Of a stretch of 64,000 bases of DNA, positions 36,401-50,400 are shown piece by piece. Origin of the DNA: Periplaneta americana (lineage: Eukaryota > Arthropoda > Insecta > Blattodea > Blattidae). Under the pieces are notes generated by a model. That model did no database searches and was not told the origin of the DNA. It saw nothing but the letters and a program-made list of their open reading frames with translations. The DNA is taken from assembly GCF_040183065.1 (NCBI RefSeq), contig NC_091133.1, positions 137,016,306 through 137,080,305 on the forward strand, read 5' to 3'. The translations under genes and the position numbers were made by a program. Numbering within the stretch: the stretch's first letter is position 1; every line of letters starts with the position of its first letter.

Positions 36401-39400
36401 TCTACTTCTGCTACAGTACGGTACACTTGAAAATAATTTTGTTTTAAATACAGTTTTACAGAAGTTAAGAGCTTATGTTGACTTCCTGCAACAGATCATG
36501 AAGTGCTGTCTTAGAAACTTGCACAGTAGGAACATGCATTATTTTTTCATGTAAAACTAATTCTCCCCCTCCTTCCGAGTTGTTACAATGCATTCTAGAA
36601 TTTCGGAACAATTTAATTTGGAATCGATTTAAAAGGACAAAACGTGGTTTATAAAAATGACTAACATTTTGGTTAGACCTATTTTGGCTGCGACCACATG
36701 AGTAAATTCAGTCAGCATTATTTAATAGTGTCAGTACTAGAATGCTTAGCTGATCTGACAGGAACAATCTGACAATTGTCACATTCTATGTTGTTTCTTA
36801 TTATCTGAGTCAGAGAGCTGGAAATACGGACTACATTGTCGGATGTCAATGCTGTTCGACACCCATTGTAATGTCTGAAGATGAGTATTTTCTGCAGCTC
36901 TGTCATATTAATAGAAGTTTTCAATTACATTTCTTTGAATAGACAAGTGTGCCATTATTCTATTAATCTAGATGAAGAAATAATTCAAGTCACCAGCATC
37001 TTGTGAATTTTCGTTGCTGTTGTTGTCGTTGTCCAATAGTGACGAAACTGAAGTAGCTGGCGGCATCCCCCCCCACCCCCCGCTTGTTTTCAGTAGACTT
37101 CTAATATTTTATAGTGTTGCTGCTTCTTCTTTCTAGTTTCTTGCAAGCCACAAGTTGGTCTTTGTTGAAGATTTGTTCTGTCTTGTTGCATAATTATTAT
37201 ACATCTCAGGTTTCCATTCTGTGGAGGTATTCAGATAAATAGTGATGGCCAGTGAAGAGGCAGATTTTCTTGACATAATATGACGCTGTAGATGAATATT
37301 TGCATAGGCACACTTTCCCCCCTAATTTCTGTTCATTATTTGCTGTATTTTAAGCTTGTGTTATGCTAAAAACAAAAGAATCCCTAGTTACATAATGAAT
37401 AAGACTGTTGTGTGTTGAAATAAACACAGCTGAATCACAGTCTACTATATACAGTCGCGAAGCTCAATATGTAGTAAAAATGCAAACATGGGTAATTGCC
37501 CACCACTAGGATCGCTACTATTGCCTCATCATCGCAGATCTCTCTCCTAGTAGACGACAAAATATGTTACACTTTCGTTGTGTTCTTTTGGAAATATTAA
37601 CACCTTCCTTCCATTATTGAAATATTAAATGCATAAAGTTAATTTATTATTTTAATGAAGTATATTAAATTCCACCATAAACTCGAAGATACCTGCAAGA
37701 AATATTATTTTTGTTTGTGCAAAATGAACTGAAATTTACTATAATCGCTTCACTCATTCAAGATTATAGTGAAAATTAACTATGAAACCAAGTTGGTCTT
37801 TGTTGAAGATTTGTTCTGTCTTGTTGCATAATTATTATACATCTCAGGTTTCCATTCTGTGGAGGTATTCAGATAAATAGTGATGGCCAGTGAAGAGGCA
37901 GATTTTTTTGACATAATATGACGCTGTAGATGAATATTTGCATAGGCACACTTTCCCCCCTAATTTCTGTTCATTATTTGCTGTATTTTAAGCTTGTGTT
38001 ATGCTAAAAACAAAAGAATCCCTAGTTACATAATGAATAAGACTGTTGTGTGTTGAAATAAACACAGCTGAATCACAGTCTTCTATATACAGTCGCGAAG
38101 CTCAATATGTAGTAAAAATGCAAACATGGGTAATTGCCCACCACTAGGATCGCTACTATTGCCTCATCATCGCAGATCTCTCTCCTAGTAGACGACAAAA
38201 TATGTTACACTTTCGTTGTGTTCTTTTGGAAATATTAACACCTTCCTTCCATTATTGAAATATTAAATGCATAAAGTTAATTTATTATTTTAATGAAGTA
38301 TATTAAATTCCACCATAAACTCGAAGATACCTGCAAGAAATATTATTTTTGTTTGTGCAAAATGAACTGAAATTTACTATAATCGCTTCACTCATTCAAG
38401 ATTATAGTGATAATTAACTATGAAACCAATAAATATTAATTTGCATTTCCCTTTACAACAATAATAATGGAAATATGAATTAATGGAGTAACTTACGTGT
38501 ACCGGTACTTGTAGTGTAGGCTTACGTAGTTAACAAAGTGGGATGAGGTTAAGCAATAATAATCACACCAGAAATGGAAATAAAACGTGATCAATAAATT
38601 TTATTGTAACAGACTTTTTCTACGTCTTTAGTAAAGTAACAAATAAAAATAACAACAAAATTAACAGCTATAATTAAAAACATCCTTTGAAAAAAAAAGG
38701 TAGGCCTAAGCAATAATAATCCCACCAGAATTGAAAATAAAACGTGATCAATAAATTTCATTAAAACAAACTTAATTTTTCTACGTCTCTAGTAAAATAT
38801 TATTATTCCAATTATTGTATTTTAGCCATTAACATTTTCATTACAACCAATAACGAACATTTCACAAGCATCAATGTGAAATACGCAACGAGCTAGCACT
38901 CGATGGAAATACGACACAGTCCAAAGTCGACCGTGGACAGTCTATTGTTTCTAGTTGCTAACCGCTTGGAGCGCTTTATCACGAGATTTGCAAAAAATCA
39001 CCTCAAGCTTCGCGACTGTATATAGTAGACTGTGGCTGAATCTCGATTTCTGTTGAATTGGTTCTTTACTGTTGACTTTGTTCTATAGCAGGTCTTGACT
39101 TAGCATCTGCTTGAGCTATGTCAATTCCCTTTTTGTACACAATTTTATATTGATAGGCAGATAGAATTATGGACCAACTAATCACTCATATGTGAAATAT
39201 TTTTTGATTTTGAAAATAAGGTTCTAAGTGACTGATGGCCATTGTAGATATTAAAAGAATGACCATACAAATATTTGTGAAATTTCTTCACACCAAAGAT
39301 GACGGTAAGACATTTTGTATCCAGTTGACCATAATTTCTTTCTGAGCATACCGGAGCCTGGAGATAGCAGGTGCCAACGCTAATCCAAACATTAATACTA

Positions 39401-41391
39401 CCTAGGTTTAGTGATGGAAAGGAACTACCCACCATACTCCATTCTCCGGACTGTTGACTAAACACAAATACAGTGTAGTACAGCAACGAAATTAGGACAT
39501 TTCGTAATAAAAAAAAGAGACGAGATTTCTCAAAGTACAACTGAATCTCTTTGTTACATCACAAACTAGTGAAATTTTACGGAAACTGGAAAGCATTCCT
39601 GGCAAAACTAATAAATGTAAGTACAATGGATACATTTTATAAAAATGAATGCATAGAAATTACCTCTTTGAACTTACAGCTCAGAGAGACAAGAAAACTA
39701 GGAATATCCACTACCAGTACCTCTGAAACTGATAACATTTGTGTGTTTGACAAAACTGATTTCTTGGTCAGGCATTTGTAAAAGATTGCCCAGAACTTGG
39801 ATGAACTACTCCTGCCTGCTTCCCAATATAGATTTGACGCTGAGTCAAAAACAGAGTGAAGTTAAGGCAGAACATTTTGTGTATCTGTAGATGATCTATT
39901 GTCAATAAGGAATGTTAATCATTGCATAAGATACATTTTAGTGATGGGTATATGGAGATTTTATATACACTAGAAATCACCCTCAGAAAATGGTACAGGG
40001 CGCACTGCTGTAGCATTTCCGTCTATATATTGTGTTTAGAATATACCTGAATACTTAACAATGCCGGCCACACGACATTGGAAAATGCCATTCACTCTTC
40101 TCAGTCGTCTGTCAAGTGAGGACTGAATTGCCTGTTTCGAAGATGTTGACCACTAATATTTATTCATTCATAGTTTTCTGCCCAAAGGTAGGTCTTTCAC
40201 TGCAAACCCAGCATTCTCCAAGCTTTCCTATTTTCTGCCTTCATTTCAGCCTCTGCATATGATCCATATATGTTAATGTCATCTCTCATCATGCCATGTT
40301 TGCAGTTTTCTTGAGAAAAGTAAATGTGGTTGCTTCCCTTTGTTTTCTGCACACTTATTGTACACTACATTATTACATTATTTTCATATTTACAGGTTAC
40401 TCACTGTCATAGCTCAGATGGTAGCACATTTGCCTGCATGTCCAGAGCTGCGCTTAGTGTGGGTTCGATTCCCATTGGGCTGATTACTTGATTAGGAAAA
40501 CCTAGGAAAAAAATCCAATTAGATAATCTACCCAAGTGGAAATCGAACTCAGGCCCGAGTGCAATACCAAATTAACAGGCAACATGTCTGAACTATACCG
40601 ATGGCAACAGTGTTGATTCGCATGCTGTCACTTGTTCATTCTGTCCCCCCCCCCCCCCAATCTAAAAAAGTAGCTTGACAGTCTTCTGCTTCCTGCAGTA
40701 TCCTTTTCTTTGTTGCATAGTTTGCAGTGTGCATAAATTTTTATGGTCCAGGAGACAGCTACTTAAAAGGCTTTTCACTTTTTTTAAGCATAACCTGACA
40801 CCAGATTCACTGGCATAATGATAGGATAGGTGACAAGAAGGATTACTGTACAGTGTGAAACATTCTATACACTCACAGATAGGTTATTAATTCCATGTTC
40901 CTTGTTAAGGTGCAGATAGTGGAGATGAATAACAAAAGTAAGGTTTTGATAAGAATAAATAAATTCCTGTCCTTTTATTGTAATTACTGTTTAACAGCAC
41001 ATGTCGTTCAGCTTTAATGTCGTAATATAGTGGAGTAATGGTGAAATTAAGTTGTACTGAAAACTAAAGGAGTTAATTATAAATAAAAAGAAAAAGTTGT
41101 ACCAGTTCATTTCTTCACCAAAGTGTTGTAATGTCTGGCAGCAGTCGCTCCACAGGGATTTCCTAGACTCAATTTCTACTGGGAGCCCATTATGGCGCTT
41201 GACTTCTTTAGAACAAGTTATTCAGTTTCCTGGGTCGAGAAAATGAAACTGTTGCTGTGCCACCGTCTTCTCTTGTTAGAACTAATGGTCATATTTTGTA
41301 TCAGCCATTAATAATCGAGCAGAACAAGATTAAGGAAGGAAATAGTTCTCAACAGAAATTAAACTGGAGAACTGGAGCTGGTAAAATAACT

Positions 41392-41446
<55 letters not shown>

Positions 41447-44400
41447 ACTTCACTGGATTCCAGAATTGTAGGCTAGTAGGTTATTACAGAGATCTATGCA
41501 GTGTGATCACATCCCTAATAAAGAAGTTAGTACATCTTTCTCTTCCTTAGAGATGCACTGTACCAATGAAACAGTTGTTAGAACATACAGCATAAAATTA
41601 AACTTATGGTTTAGAATAGGTACCATTTATCAGATTTTATGGTTTTATTTGTTTGAATTCTATTTGTGGATTTCAAGTTTTTATTTACATTAATAAAACT
41701 TGCAATGCTGTCCAAAACACACAAAACTGTTACACAAAACTTGAGAGTGATAGTCTTTAATTGTGAAAGTGGTTATATAACTGTAGAGTTTTACAACATT
41801 TTCAAAATAAATCCCTTACAAAAACAAATTCTAGCCAACAAAGGTTATGTTGAATTGAGAAAGACATAGTCAGAAGATTTTCCTGATACTTTTAATTGCA
41901 TATAACTGAAAAACAACGCATTTCAGAAAAGAATCAGAAATGTTTAATATGAGATTTGATGGAAAATTCTTTTCGTATTTTGGCTAAAATTTAGTTTTTG
42001 TTGTAGGAAAGAAGAAGATAGACGTCAGTGATGAGCAACTTGCAGAGGTAATAAAAGTTGATAGCTTGAGAACTCAAATGCAGAAAGCCATCGACAGAAT
42101 GAAGGAAGAGTATGTAAGAAACCTTTCGCTCAGATCTACTACAGGTACCGTAGTTATTGTGATCAGTCAGGCATTTACAAACATGTAGATCTTGTATCTG
42201 TAATATCTCAGGTTTTAATTGATTGTTGAATATCAGTATCTCATGCGACATATCACGCTGTTTGTTTAGTTAGCTGTCCGAAGACAGGTTTGAGCCTCAT
42301 AAGAGAACCAATAAGGCGTCACTCGTGAGGCAACTAAGTCAGGAGATAATTGGGTAGAGTGGCCAGTTAATACCCGTCCAAGGCAAATGAGGGCCTGGGA
42401 GATGAGCGTGCCACTTGTTCTGTTTACGAACGATACCATCCTGCAGGCAGTACAGTCAGATTATAGAGGCAACTGAAGCACCAGATACTAGTAGTGTCTT
42501 ATCATTGAAAGCTTCCACTTTCTCATCAACAGTATGTAAGTTCCAAATATAATTCCAAGGCATCTCTAAAGCGTCAGCTGTAAGCTGAGTTTCGTCAGTG
42601 TTATTCATGTCCCTGTAAGATATTATCTTGGATATCCATTGGGACACTGAAGCGAGTATTCTACGTAAATTAAGTCATGAGCTGAGATATCAGGCACTGG
42701 TAGTTGTCCGTGTCTTAGGACTCTCTGTGGGTGAGTGATCACAATTAGGTCAAGTAGCGTCTCAGTGTGATGTGTTGGTGGGAGGGCAGTATTGTCATGT
42801 TACAGGAATTAAACATTGATTTAAGCTTAATTGCATCTGCTGAATTAGTATTAGTGTTGAAATCGCCGGCAACAATAGCATGTTCATAATGAGGAATTAA
42901 ATCCAGCAGGGCATTTTCAAGATCAACGAGATGGCCAATTTTCGGGGGTTGGTATGTAACGCAGATAAGACAGTTTTTAAAGTTGGAGGAAATTTCGACA
43001 AAGAGAAATTCTGGACGGGCTGAATACTGGGAGGGAGAGTGTAGAATAATTTTAGGTTGGAGATCATTTCTAATATAAGCTGCTACGCCACCTCCCTGCT
43101 TTCCTGTTCTGTCATTTCTAAGTAGCGTATATCCATCCAAATGGACGAGTGAAGAGGGGAGTGTTGGTTGAATCCAGGACTCGGACACAAGTATGCAATG
43201 AAGGTCAAGCGGTGAGAAGATGGAAAGAAATTCGTGGTAGTGAGACAACAAGCTATGTGCATTCACATGAGTGACTTTAAGCGTAATGGGAGCATTTAGT
43301 GCTTGAGGATATATTGCGAAGGGGTTGTTGTCATGGCTATTGTCGAGGTCAGGAGCAGTCGGACAAGATTTCTGCCAAATTCCTAAGCCAATGTTGCCAA
43401 TACAAAATATTAAACAGTAAAAATGCTATAAAATTGTAACTTAAATTTATAATAGATATTGACTTAAAATATTAATTCTATCACTATATTAACTAAATAA
43501 AAACTAGGGGTGATATATGCAAAACTTTTAAAATATTGAGTGTATTAATAGTAATGATTATTTAAAGAATTGCACGAAAGGGAAAAAATAGAGATAAAGT
43601 AAAAATAAAAACAGAACTAGACCTTGAGTGTCATATCGCCCGACTTCTACATGTTCTGGAGATCCTCCATGTGCACTGTTCTTTTTGTGCCTTGGTGGTT
43701 TACTATGATCATGCTGTCGCTTGTCCATACAATATTAAGTCCAAATCTTGTTATGGCTTCCCTTAGTATTGCGTGTCATACCTTTGTTAGATCCTCGCGA
43801 ACCGTAATTTTAGACCCCTTCAATTTTCGTTTGTTGCTGAAAATTTCCCACCTCTTGCGATAACTCACAAATTTGACGATAATAGAACGAGGTTTATCAC
43901 CATCTCGCCTACCAACATGATGATGGCTTCTGTCAATATCTGACACATTTAATTCGACACCTATTTTCTGTGCCACATCTATTGCTATTTTGTTGGTGTC
44001 TTCGTTTTCTTCTTCCACAATACCGAATATCCTAACACACTGTCTACGCTGGTATTGCTCGAGATTGTCAATTTTACTTTCTAGTTCACTAATCTTTTTG
44101 TCTTTCTCGAGTAAGGTTTTCTTCAGCTCAGTAATCACGTCACTGTTTCGTTCGATGGTCGCTTTCAACTCGGCCACAACGGAATCCTGTGTGGTGTAGT
44201 TGTTCACCTTTGTAAATTTAATATCTCATCTGCGCTACTTCTTTGTGAACGAAATCAGAACTGCGTATTGTGGATTCCAGTCTTCACATCAGTCTGTTGT
44301 TGATTATTCTTTCTAGTAGTTTACCTAACCTGGATGTCGTGTGATGGGTCTGTAGGATTTAGAGTTATATATTTTTCTTAATAGGTCTGAGAATGTGGAT

Positions 44401-47400
44401 AACAAAAGTAGTTTTCCATTTCTCTGGTATTTACCTTTCGACCATAGCGAACTGAATGATCTGAGTGATAATTTCAACGTTAATTCAGGTAGGCCACGTA
44501 TTGTTCAATTGTGGATTTCATCATTACGAGTAGCTGTATTTTTCAGATCACTGATTGCCAGGTGTAATTCGTCCCCCATTGTGATTTCAGTATATAGAAA
44601 TAAGTATGGGATGTTCATTCATTCATTGTCATAGTTTTCTGCCAATCCTCCATTACAAACCCAGCATTCTCCAGCTTGACAGATGTTGTTCTTTTGGTGT
44701 GAGGAATGTTGGATATGATTTTTCTTTTCTGACTTCTGAGTGTATTGTCTGGCAAGGAGTTCTGATGTTGTGGCATTTGATGTAGTGGATGAAACATTTT
44801 TACATTTTAGGTACGTTATTTCTTGAGCAGAATGTCCTTCCAGTGCTTTGAAATGTTTCCAAACTGTGGAGGATGATTTACTGTACATTCTCTCCAGCTT
44901 TTCTTTTTTGCTGCATTGATTAGTCTTTTTTCTCATTTGCTTTATTATTAATTAGTTTTTTCTGAGTTGCTTTATTATAGATTGATCTGTTGGCAGTAGT
45001 TTCATCATTTATCCACTGTCTTCTTGCTTACCACTTTTCTTTTCCTGCAGTCGTAACTTCTCCCTTCTACCATATATTCATTGGTTGGCCGTCTATCAGT
45101 TTGGATACAGGGATAAGTAAATAGGCTGCTGAAATAATTTTACTTGTGATAGTATTGATGTGAGCATTCCTCTCAAATAATTTCCGTTGCCTCCCCCCCC
45201 CTCCCCCCCGTTAATTTTAATTTCCATTTAGTCAGTGAGGGTTTATTCTCTTTATACTTTTTATTAAAATTTGTGACCTATGTCATAGAGTTATAAATAG
45301 GAAAGTGGTCGCTTTGAAGATCATATTTATATCCAGTGCGCCATTGAGTGATATATTTATGAAGTCAGTGTGAGGTGTAAGGTGCAACTAGAGCCTTTGC
45401 TGGAATGCGTGATACTGATGTAATGTAGTTTAAATTCTATTATCTGTAAGCTAACATATCTTTTATCTGTGACTATTTTTCACATTGCAGGTTCAATTGA
45501 GACACTATCAGTAAATTTTGAGGGAAAAGAATATGAACTTCAAGAACTGGCGCAGATTGTACGCAAGAATCCTAAAACTATCATTGTCAACATGACTGCA
45601 TTTCCTCAGACTATTCCAGCAACTCTTGAAGCCATTGCGAAGAGTGGAATGAACTTGAATCCTCAACAGGATGGTACAACTTTGTTCATACCAGTTCCGA
45701 AGTAAGTGGATTTTATATAGTGGCATGTTCTAAACGAGGAAAAAACTATTGTGAAGCAGTTGGGAGATTAGTTGTCCTGTAATAAGTGTGTCCACATTCT
45801 AACATTTCTCTTACATAACTACAGTGCAAATATGATATTAATAAGTTGGAAATTGTATGGGCATAACAAAATTGAAATGTGTTCACTTCTTGATTACTTA
45901 TTATTACTTCATTAACATTTCTACTAATCATTGATGTAGGTGCACTGCCATTTTGTTATTTTCTGTGTTTAACAAATTATAACCTTATGACTAGGCTTAG
46001 AAACTGATGAGTTAAGTATGCATTTAGTGTACCATACTTTGGACATAATGAAGCAGTCAATATGCTGTGTTGATACAGACGAAAAATGAAGAATATTCAC
46101 ATATCTCATGCCTTCCCTCATCATCTCCATTTTCGTTGCAGACGTTACAATGAACAATGATAAACAAACGTAAGTTTGCAAATCTGAACCTCTGAAATAA
46201 TTTTAATGTGATAATTTAAGCAGATTTATCTATGGATAAAATTGACCATTTTCTTGTAATGGAGAATTCTGTTGAAACATGGACAAAATACGTGACATTT
46301 CAAATTGAAAACTCAGTTAATATTTTGCCTGAAATTAATTTTATATAGTCCATAGAAAAAATTTCTGATGATGCAAAGAGATGTAGTATTGTTTTTGATG
46401 TTGCACAGTTTGGTTTTGAAAATGGTGGTATTATGGACCACAGTAAACACACAGTAAGAACATTATTTTTGGTTAAGCAACAGTAGTATCCTAAACTGAA
46501 CAGAGAGCAAGATTTTTGTAATAGCAAAGGTAAGGGTTTAAATTTACTGTCTTACTTACTTACTTACATACTTACAAATAGCTTTTAAGAAACCCGAAGG
46601 TTCATTGCCGCCCTCACATAAGCCCGCCATCGGTCCCTATCCTGTGCAAGATTAATCCAGTCTCTATCACCATATCCCACCTCCCTCAAATCCATTTTAA
46701 TATTATCCTCCCATCTACGTCTCGGCCTCCCCAAAGGTCTTTTTCCCTCCAGTCTCCCAACTAACACTCTATATGCATTTCTGGATTCCCCCATACGTGC
46801 TACATGCCATGCCCATCTCAAAGTCTGGATTTAATGTTCAGTCCTACTTATTGTAGGGATTCGTAACAAGCTGTTTTTTTACGGTGATAGGTTGTTAGCC
46901 CTTCGCCCAACCCCCAAGCTGGAGGACCACCCCTTATCGGCTGTCCACGACTGCTTATTCAATATATTCGCAGCTACCCTCCATATCTGGAGGCCGTCTC
47001 CTCTATCCGCAACCTAAGGACGCACATTGGTTAAAATATATGAACTGAATATATAAATGAGCAGATATATACTTAATTAGATACATAATTTTAATGTCCC
47101 ATACGTGACAAGAAAAGTACATTTATTAGGTTATATGTGTTGTTTGCTTTTGTTAAAATGTTTTATTTCAGGCTCAAAGTGAAGGAGTGATTCGGTACAT
47201 GATATAATTTTTTTTTTTTAATTTTAACATAATATTTTAAACTATTATAAACCTCTTTATTTAATGTCCTGTACGTAACAGTTTTACAGGCTTTACAATG
47301 AACGAATTCACAGAAACTAAGAAAAGTACCAGTTCTGAAAGAATGAAGAAAATCAGACTAAAGAAGAAAATGGAAGATTTTGCAGAACCTTCTCTGTGTT

Positions 47401-50400
47401 CACACATAGTGCAGGAAGATACAGACTGTATATTTAATGCTGATAAAAACTTTATGAAGTACAGAATCAAGAAATGAGGATATTATTTTGAGTGATGGAC
47501 CTGCATCTGAATTTAAGAACAAATATATGGTTGTAGATTCATTTTCCGGGCTGAGAGGCCGTGGTCTATTAGTTGGTTTTATACCAGACGTTTCGTCTGC
47601 AACTGCGGCAGACATCTTCAGTGGAGTGGTATCCGAGGTCGCAAGACTCTTCTCGGCGTACCTGAGGCAACTGATCCTGTGTCTGGTTGTGCGAGCGTAT
47701 TTATAGTGCGGCTCGCAGGCCGAGGCCTGTTGTCGCTGCGGTCCGCGCCGCTTTGTTCGCTGCTCCCGTTCTGGGTTCCGTCCTTTTGTTGTAGTGGCTT
47801 CTTATCTTAACATAACAACAACTTTAATCGCAAGGAAGAAGGCGTAAAGCTAAACAAATATTGGTACCCGGTCCTAAACAGAACAGATAAGAAGCCACTA
47901 CAACAAAAGGACGGAACCCAGAACGGGAGCAGCGAACAAAGCGGCGCGGACCGCAGCGACAACAGGCCTCGGCCTGCGAGCCGCACTATAAATACGCTCG
48001 CACAACCAGACACAGGATCAGTTGCCTCAGGTACGCCGAGAAGAGTCTTGCGACCTCGGATACCACTCCACTGAAGATGTCTGCCGCAGTTGCAGACGAA
48101 ACGTCTGGTATAAAACCAACTAATAGACCACGGCCTCTCAGCCCGGAAAATGAATCTACATCTATAGACTCCGGCCGTGAAAGCCTACACTGCAAAATAT
48201 ATGGTTCATGTTCACAAGGTTCTAGGAAGCAGATATCAGAGAAATTTCAGTTGGAAATATTTTGCCATCTCACATAGTAAGGTGATTATTGGTGGCGTGG
48301 GAAGTAATGAGTCAGGGTAGTGTGAAAATGGCGCAGAGTCCAGAGGAATTTGCACAGTTAGCAGAAGAACTTGTTCCATCAACATGCATCATGTACTTTT
48401 CTCAGAAAGAGATATGGAGCAAATAGAAAAAGAAACAAGCATGGAAAAGGATTGCCGCACTGCCTGGAATAGGATCATATCATGTTATATAGGCAAAATC
48501 AGATGGTACACTTTCCTGCAAACACCATGCTTTTGAGACTGATGAATCTGTTTCTTCCTCAAATCTGTAAATCTGTAAAGATGATCGGTGTTTTTCAGTT
48601 ACAATTAAATGATTTATCTAGGAAATGTGAAAATTTGTAGAATGGCTGGAGTTAAGGTGAATGTTATGACACATGCAAATAAACAGCACTATAAGTGGCT
48701 TAACTCTCCTGATTGCATTAAGGATATGATTAGAAAGACTGACCCACCAACTGTGGCTTCGAAGTCTCGTCACTGCAACACATACAAATTTTCTGAATTC
48801 TTCTGAATAATGTGAATGACCAACTTAACATAATTGTGTTACTTTAGTTAGTAAAATGCAATTTGTAATATCATTTGTATGCTGTAACTCATATTTGAAC
48901 AGTCCACTGCAAGAATGATGGATGTCATTTGGAATACATTTTGCAGGAGAAGCAACTGAAAGTTTGAAAAGCTTAGCACTCAAAGCTTAACTGAGATTTT
49001 CCGATCATTACTGGACAATGACTTTCAGTGTTAATGCTATATAACTCTCTATGTACCTATATGTCTTAAGCTATGCATTGACAGTCTTGGTTCATTTTCG
49101 ACAAGAAAGTGACATCCATCATTCTTGCAGTGGACTCTTCATTTGATAATCCTAAATTATTGTTTCATATTTTTATGCAGAAAGTGTCCCGTACATGACA
49201 TCACAAAATATGTTTTTCCAAAGAACTGCACCTAACTGGAAACTAAATGTACAATGAAGTATCAACATCTATGACAAAAAAATTAGAATTACTATCCAGT
49301 TCACACTTCACATAAATGCTCTATTGAAGATAATCATAGGGAAATTTTGATGTTTTGTACGTGACAAAACATTAATTATGTCTGAGGGCATTGTTTTCAT
49401 CTTAATTTAAACTTTCTACTTGTAATGATCATGTGTTCATATGATACAAAGTAAACATTTTTCTACTTTAACATTACTTGCTTGTAAAGCAAGTTCCTTT
49501 TTGTCATTTTGAGCGCAAATGTCCCATACATGACAATGGAATGCTCTTAATACGATTTAATTTGCGGTGCCTTGGAAACAGAAATGTAAATGGTTTTCGA
49601 CGTGATTTGTCTCTCTCTGTTCTCCATAAGTATGTAAATAAAATAATTTCTTATATGCTGAAGTAAGAAAATAAACTCTCGTTTTTAGCATTGCACATAA
49701 AAGATATTTTTTTATATAATTCCAAATGTAAAGTATCTGATTTCATGAATGAATTATTACATTATCTAAATGAAATAAATATTTCAGAAATTAACAGAAG
49801 TTGGGAATATCAAGTCACAAGAATGTACTATGGTTAGGAGCAAGTGAGGAACTTTCATACAAATTATTCTTGTAAATATTTACAGAACTTAGTGTCTGTA
49901 TTTCATGTTCCACATGACTAGCAATAGGGAATAGGCCTACATACCGTCAGCTTAGAGTGTAAACCTGCTAACCGCCAAAAAAGAAAATTTTACGAGGGAA
50001 GCAAAAAACTGAAATTTTAGGAAATTTCAAAGGCATATTGGTTCCGTTAAGTTCAATGTTAATTGAAAAATGAGTTCTATTCAGTCAATACTTAACATAA
50101 ACACAATAAACATGTTATAATAGCATTTACACAGATTTTAAAAACAAACGTTTTCGCCAATTTTGATTGGCATCTTCAGGTCGTGTAGGTCGAATGGAAC
50201 ATGTTATAAAAAGTGAACACTTGGTATATGACGTTAAAAACCAAAGTTACAACTGTAATATCACTTAAAAACAGAGAATAGAATATATCAAAAAGCCTCC
50301 ACGATGTGTGTAGAATCACTGTGTTGAAAGAGGCGTGTGTGAACCAAGGAAACAGCAAAACTCTTCTGTCATTGCAGATACAGTTTTCAAGATAGATTTG

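Larger units (their letters stand above)
47533..48194. mobile_element. perfect inverted-repeat element with 12-bp duplication (locus H2)
   Basis: Arms 47532-47807 and 47885-48160 (276 bp each) appear identical in reverse complement, around a 77-bp centre. A 34-nt extension (48161-48194, CTCCGGCCGTGAAAGCC) follows only the right arm. Target duplications AAATATATGGTT lie at 47521-47532 and 48195-48206, and the host transposase relic reads through when the insertion is ignored. The arms are strikingly GC-rich compared with the window. Each arm, read outward, has a TATAAATA box, then about 85 nt later a hammerhead-like motif. Best explained as a non-autonomous Penelope-like or retrozyme-like insertion. 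Confidence 0.88.
47298..48530 (+). pseudogene. DDE-type transposase relic split by an insertion
   Basis: Upstream frame: MNEFTETKKSTSSERMKKIR and CSHIVQEDTDCIFNADKNF. Then in another frame SRNEDIILSDGPASEFKN (a catalytic-type S-D-G-P) runs up to KYMV, where the inverted-repeat element at 47533 begins. Past its 3' duplication the frame resumes HVHKVLGSRYQRNFSWKYFA then SHSKVIIGGVG, followed by QGSVKMAQSPEEFAQLAEEL in a third frame. The S-H-x-K-x-x-x-x-G-V-G segment resembles S-H-G-K-G-x-x-D-G-x-G of some insect transposase families. Superfamily not assigned. Confidence 0.6.

Noticed and set aside
47488..48277. Identical small ORFs facing each other (one encoding MSAAVADETSGIKPTN)
   Set aside because: They duplicate because they lie in the two arms of the inverted repeat; no domain, and the frame runs through the hammerhead-like motif.
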